From CBFCZU01 sp965602635 (lineage in GTDB: Bacteria > Planctomycetota > Phycisphaerae > SM23-33), in assembly GCA_965602635.1 (NCBI GenBank), contig CBFCZU010000082.1:1-15899 (forward strand): 15,899 nt of DNA. The letters are read 5' to 3'. The translations under genes were made by a program, and so were the position numbers. The notes below the pieces were generated by a model. It searched no databases. It saw only the letters and a program-made list of their open reading frames with translations, and was not told the DNA's origin. Position 1 is the first letter of the stretch, and the number at the start of each line of letters is the position of its first letter. Shown here in pieces: positions 14,072 to 15,899 of the stretch.

Positions 14072-14088
14072 GGACTGAGCGGTATGCT
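14059..14088 (+). promoter_or_regulatory. Candidate promoter of the sulfatase-like gene
   Basis: TTGCCG (14059-14064) and TATGCT (14083-14088) have an 18-base spacing, each with 4 of 6 matches. This is 39 bases before ATG 14127. The -35 box overlaps the right arm of the hairpin. It is weak and may be incidental. Confidence 0.25.
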
Positions 14089-14126
14089 GCACGACCTTGA
14101 TCGAAGGGGGTAAAGGGAGCAGGCCA

Positions 14127-15518
14127 ATGAAGGTCATCTTCATCATGTCCGACTCGTTTCGGCGGGATCACCTGGGCCTCTACGGCAACCGGGCGATCCA
14201 CACGCCGAACCTCGACCGCCTGGCGGCGGGCGCGAACGTATTCGAGCAGATGTACGCCGGGTCGTTCCCCACCGGGCCGAACCGGCGCGACATCTACCTG
14301 AGCAAGGGCCACGCCCCGGGTCACGCATTCAACCCGTGGACCAACCTGGCCGACGACGAGACGACCTTCCCCGCCCTGCTGAGCGAAGCGGGCGTCCACA
14401 CCATGATGATCACCGACGTGGCCAACGGCGTGGTGCGGGGGCGGAACATGTTCAAGGGCTTCAACGCCTACTGCGTCAATCGCGGGCAGGAGGGCGACGC
14501 CTGGTGGTCGGACGCGTCGGTGCCGGAAGAGCTGCCGGTCCCTCCCGAGCTGATCCGCTACAGGCCCGCCCACTACCAGCAGGTTCGGGTCAACCGCGAC
14601 CATCGCCGCCACGAGGACGACTACTTCGCGCCGGCGACCTACAAGACCGCCTGCCGGTGGCTGGAGCGGAACTGGAAGCGCGAGAGCTTCTTCCTGTGGC
14701 TCGAGACGTTCGACCCGCACGAGCCGTGGGACCCGCCCGACTGGTACGTCAGCCGATACGACGCCGGCTACACCGGCCGGGTGATCGAGGCGCCGCCCTA
14801 CGGATACTACCGCAAGCTGGGCATCACGCCGCGAGAGGTCAGGCACCTCCAGGCGCGCTACTGCGGCGAGTGCACGATGGTCGATCACGCCGTCGGTGGG
14901 CTCATGGCGACGCTGGAGAAGCTGAACCTGGCCGACGAGGTGGCCATCATCTTCACGTCCGATCACGGCATCTACGCGGGCTATCCAGGCGACGCCGGCC
15001 TCGTCGGCAAGCCGTGGGTCGTCAACGACGGTATCGCGTGGCTGGTTGGCGGCGACGGCCGGCTCACCTCGCCGACCTGGCTGCCGCTGCGGACCGGGAC
15101 CATGCGGATCCCGCTGATCGTCAAGCTGCCCGCCCGGCATCGCGGCAGGCGAATCCGCCCGATCGCCCAGCCGTGGGACCTGGCGCCGACGGTCCTCGAC
15201 CTCTACGGCATCAGGCCGCCCGCCGACTACCAGGGCCGGTCGCTTCTGCCGGCAATCGCCGGCCGCCGGCTGCCCCAGCGGCCCAACGCCTTCAACGCAT
15301 ACATCCGTCACGGCGTGGAGATGAAGCAGGCGATGAACCGGCGCTGGATATACTCCTTCTGGCCGGGCGGGCAGGAGCGCCCCTCGCTGATCGACCTGAG
15401 AGACGATCCGAAGCAGATGAAAAACGTCGCCAGGCAACATCCCGCTGTCTGCCGCCGGCTCCATGCCGCACTGGAGCGCTGGGACCCGGAAGGGATGCAG
15501 CCGCGGGCGACGAGCTGA
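14127..15518 (+). CDS. Sulfatase/alkaline-phosphatase-superfamily hydrolase with Thr at the nucleophile site
   Basis: This 463-residue protein starts at ATG 14127 with GGGAG upstream; MKVIFIMSDSFRRDHLGLYGN is the classic opening of the family. Metal and substrate ligands visible are D9, H172-type HEPWDPP, and D279-H280 in FTSDHGIYAGYPG. The active-site signature is normally C/S-x-P-x-R, where Cys or Ser becomes formylglycine. Here it reads T49-G-P-N-R53, within GSFPTGPNRRDIYLSKG, so Thr replaces the modifiable residue. Thr is the natural nucleophile in phosphodiesterase/pyrophosphatase (NPP) members of the same superfamily, so a phosphodiester or related substrate is possible. No signal peptide is present, unlike most planctomycete sulfatases, so it probably acts in the cytoplasm. 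It follows the PHP gene co-directionally. Confidence 0.85.
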   Translation: MKVIFIMSDSFRRDHLGLYGNRAIHTPNLDRLAAGANVFEQMYAGSFPTGPNRRDIYLSKGHAPGHAFNPWTNLADDETTFPALLSEAGVHTMMITDVANGVVRGRNMFKGFNAYCVNRGQEGDAWWSDASVPEELPVPPELIRYRPAHYQQVRVNRDHRRHEDDYFAPATYKTACRWLERNWKRESFFLWLETFDPHEPWDPPDWYVSRYDAGYTGRVIEAPPYGYYRKLGITPREVRHLQARYCGECTMVDHAVGGLMATLEKLNLADEVAIIFTSDHGIYAGYPGDAGLVGKPWVVNDGIAWLVGGDGRLTSPTWLPLRTGTMRIPLIVKLPARHRGRRIRPIAQPWDLAPTVLDLYGIRPPADYQGRSLLPAIAGRRLPQRPNAFNAYIRHGVEMKQAMNRRWIYSFWPGGQERPSLIDLRDDPKQMKNVARQHPAVCRRLHAALERWDPEGMQPRATS

Positions 15519-15521
15519 CCC

Positions 15522-15552
15522 AGCCGCCCTGCGGACCGGCTCACGGGCGGTT
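15522..15552. terminator. Inverted repeat between convergent genes
   Basis: CCGCCC (15524-15529) and GGGCGG (15545-15550) are exact inverted repeats; A-T and G-T pairs extend the stem to eight. The loop is 15 bases. It spans the gap between the sulfatase-like stop and the minus-strand FG-GAP gene and overlaps the latter's last codons. A bidirectional terminator role is plausible, though there is no T-run. Confidence 0.35.
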
Positions 15553-15899
15553 GATGTCGTTGCGCCAGTAGTCGACGTGGTAGTTGCGGCCTTGCTTGTT
15601 CCAGTCGGTGTTCCAGACCTTGCTGACGATATCGACGGCGCCGTCGCCATCGATGTCCGCCAGGACGGCGTCGTGCCATCCCGGCCTGCCCTCGTGAATC
15701 ACCACGGGCTCGAAGGTCGGGTTCCTGCCGCCCGAGTTGACCCAGATGACCCCTCGCTCCTTGAGGCCCTCGGGCTTCATCGGCAGCAGGCCGTTGGCCA
15801 TCATGGAGGCGTCCTCCTGCTCGCCGGCGAAGATGTCCAGGTTCCCGTCCCGGTCGAAGTCCGCCACGCCCAGCGAATGGAATGAGCCGGTGTGCTCGT
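15541..15899 (-). CDS. FG-GAP/VCBS repeat protein, C-terminal part (cut by the window edge)
   Basis: The frame enters from the right edge and ends at a TGA (15541-15543), so only about the last 118 residues are visible. Two calcium-binding FG-GAP motifs stand out: ADFDRDGNLDIFAGEQ and LADIDGDGAVDIVSKVW, each with the D-x-D-x-D-G-x-x-D spacing, plus WVNSGG and HEGRPGWHDAV blade strands. The protein ends NYHVDYWRNDINRP. This is typical of secreted planctomycete VCBS-domain proteins, often very large and linked to polysaccharide binding or degradation. The N-terminal part, which would show a signal peptide or enzyme domain, is outside the window. It converges on the sulfatase-like gene. Confidence 0.85.
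   Translation of the reverse strand, partial: EHTGSFHSLGVADFDRDGNLDIFAGEQEDASMMANGLLPMKPEGLKERGVIWVNSGGRNPTFEPVVIHEGRPGWHDAVLADIDGDGAVDIVSKVWNTDWNKQGRNYHVDYWRNDINRP

Noticed and set aside
13932..15650. Minus-strand open frame of 572 codons
   Set aside because: It lies opposite the sulfatase-like gene, has low-complexity Arg/Val/Asp composition and overlaps the end of the genuine FG-GAP gene in another frame.
1..15899. CRISPR array
   Set aside because: No regularly spaced short direct repeats were seen; the only clear direct repeats are the 134-bp pair and a local 11-bp pair.

Overview
The window is GC-rich, gene-dense bacterial chromosome. I infer a Planctomycetota or related PVC-lineage genome, possibly Phycisphaerae-like. 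The inference rests on the gene mix: a TIGR03790-type secreted protein, a VanZ-like polytopic membrane protein, a sulfatase-like enzyme, FG-GAP/VCBS proteins, a HEAT-repeat protein and a RAYT-type transposase homologue, together with high GC and wide divergent intergenic gaps. No rRNA, tRNA or CRISPR array was seen, so the taxonomic call is inference only.

Layout. Bases 2-1402 hold a HEAT-like protein that may be cut at the left edge. It converges on a minus-strand pair, yidD (1435-1677) and rnpA (1674-2024), which overlap by 4 bases. Neither rpmH nor yidC is beside them, although both are usual neighbours. A divergent TPR lipoprotein (2245-3258) follows. Next come two minus-strand genes: a RAYT/IS200-like protein whose catalytic residues appear to be replaced (3304-3963), and a 531-residue multi-spanning protein with a C-terminal VanZ-like domain (3996-5591). 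Divergent from these is an unusually long TIGR03790-family secreted protein (5713-7407).

The most unusual part is 7297-8630. The last 111 coding bases of the TIGR03790 gene plus 23 bases of downstream DNA occur twice as a 134-bp direct repeat (7297-7430 and 8373-8506, one mismatch). Between the copies is a less GC-rich hicBA-type toxin-antitoxin pair in antitoxin-first order (7746-8087 and 8084-8350). It has a good promoter (7685-7713), and a perfect 8-bp inverted repeat brackets the -10 box (7700-7731). After the second copy lies a structured intergenic segment (8524-8630) that resembles REP/MITE-type sequences.

The right half looks like a catabolic or scavenging locus. It holds a large FG-GAP protein resembling rhamnogalacturonan-lyase-type propellers but without a signal peptide (8761-10746), a convergent COG2159-type amidohydrolase (10848-11591), then a co-directional run of M14-like zinc carboxypeptidase (11908-13035), PHP-domain phosphoesterase (13096-14025) and a sulfatase/alkaline-phosphatase-superfamily enzyme with Thr where formylglycine-forming Cys/Ser is expected (14127-15518). 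The right edge cuts a minus-strand FG-GAP/VCBS protein (15541-15899). A shared substrate for these enzymes is plausible but not shown.
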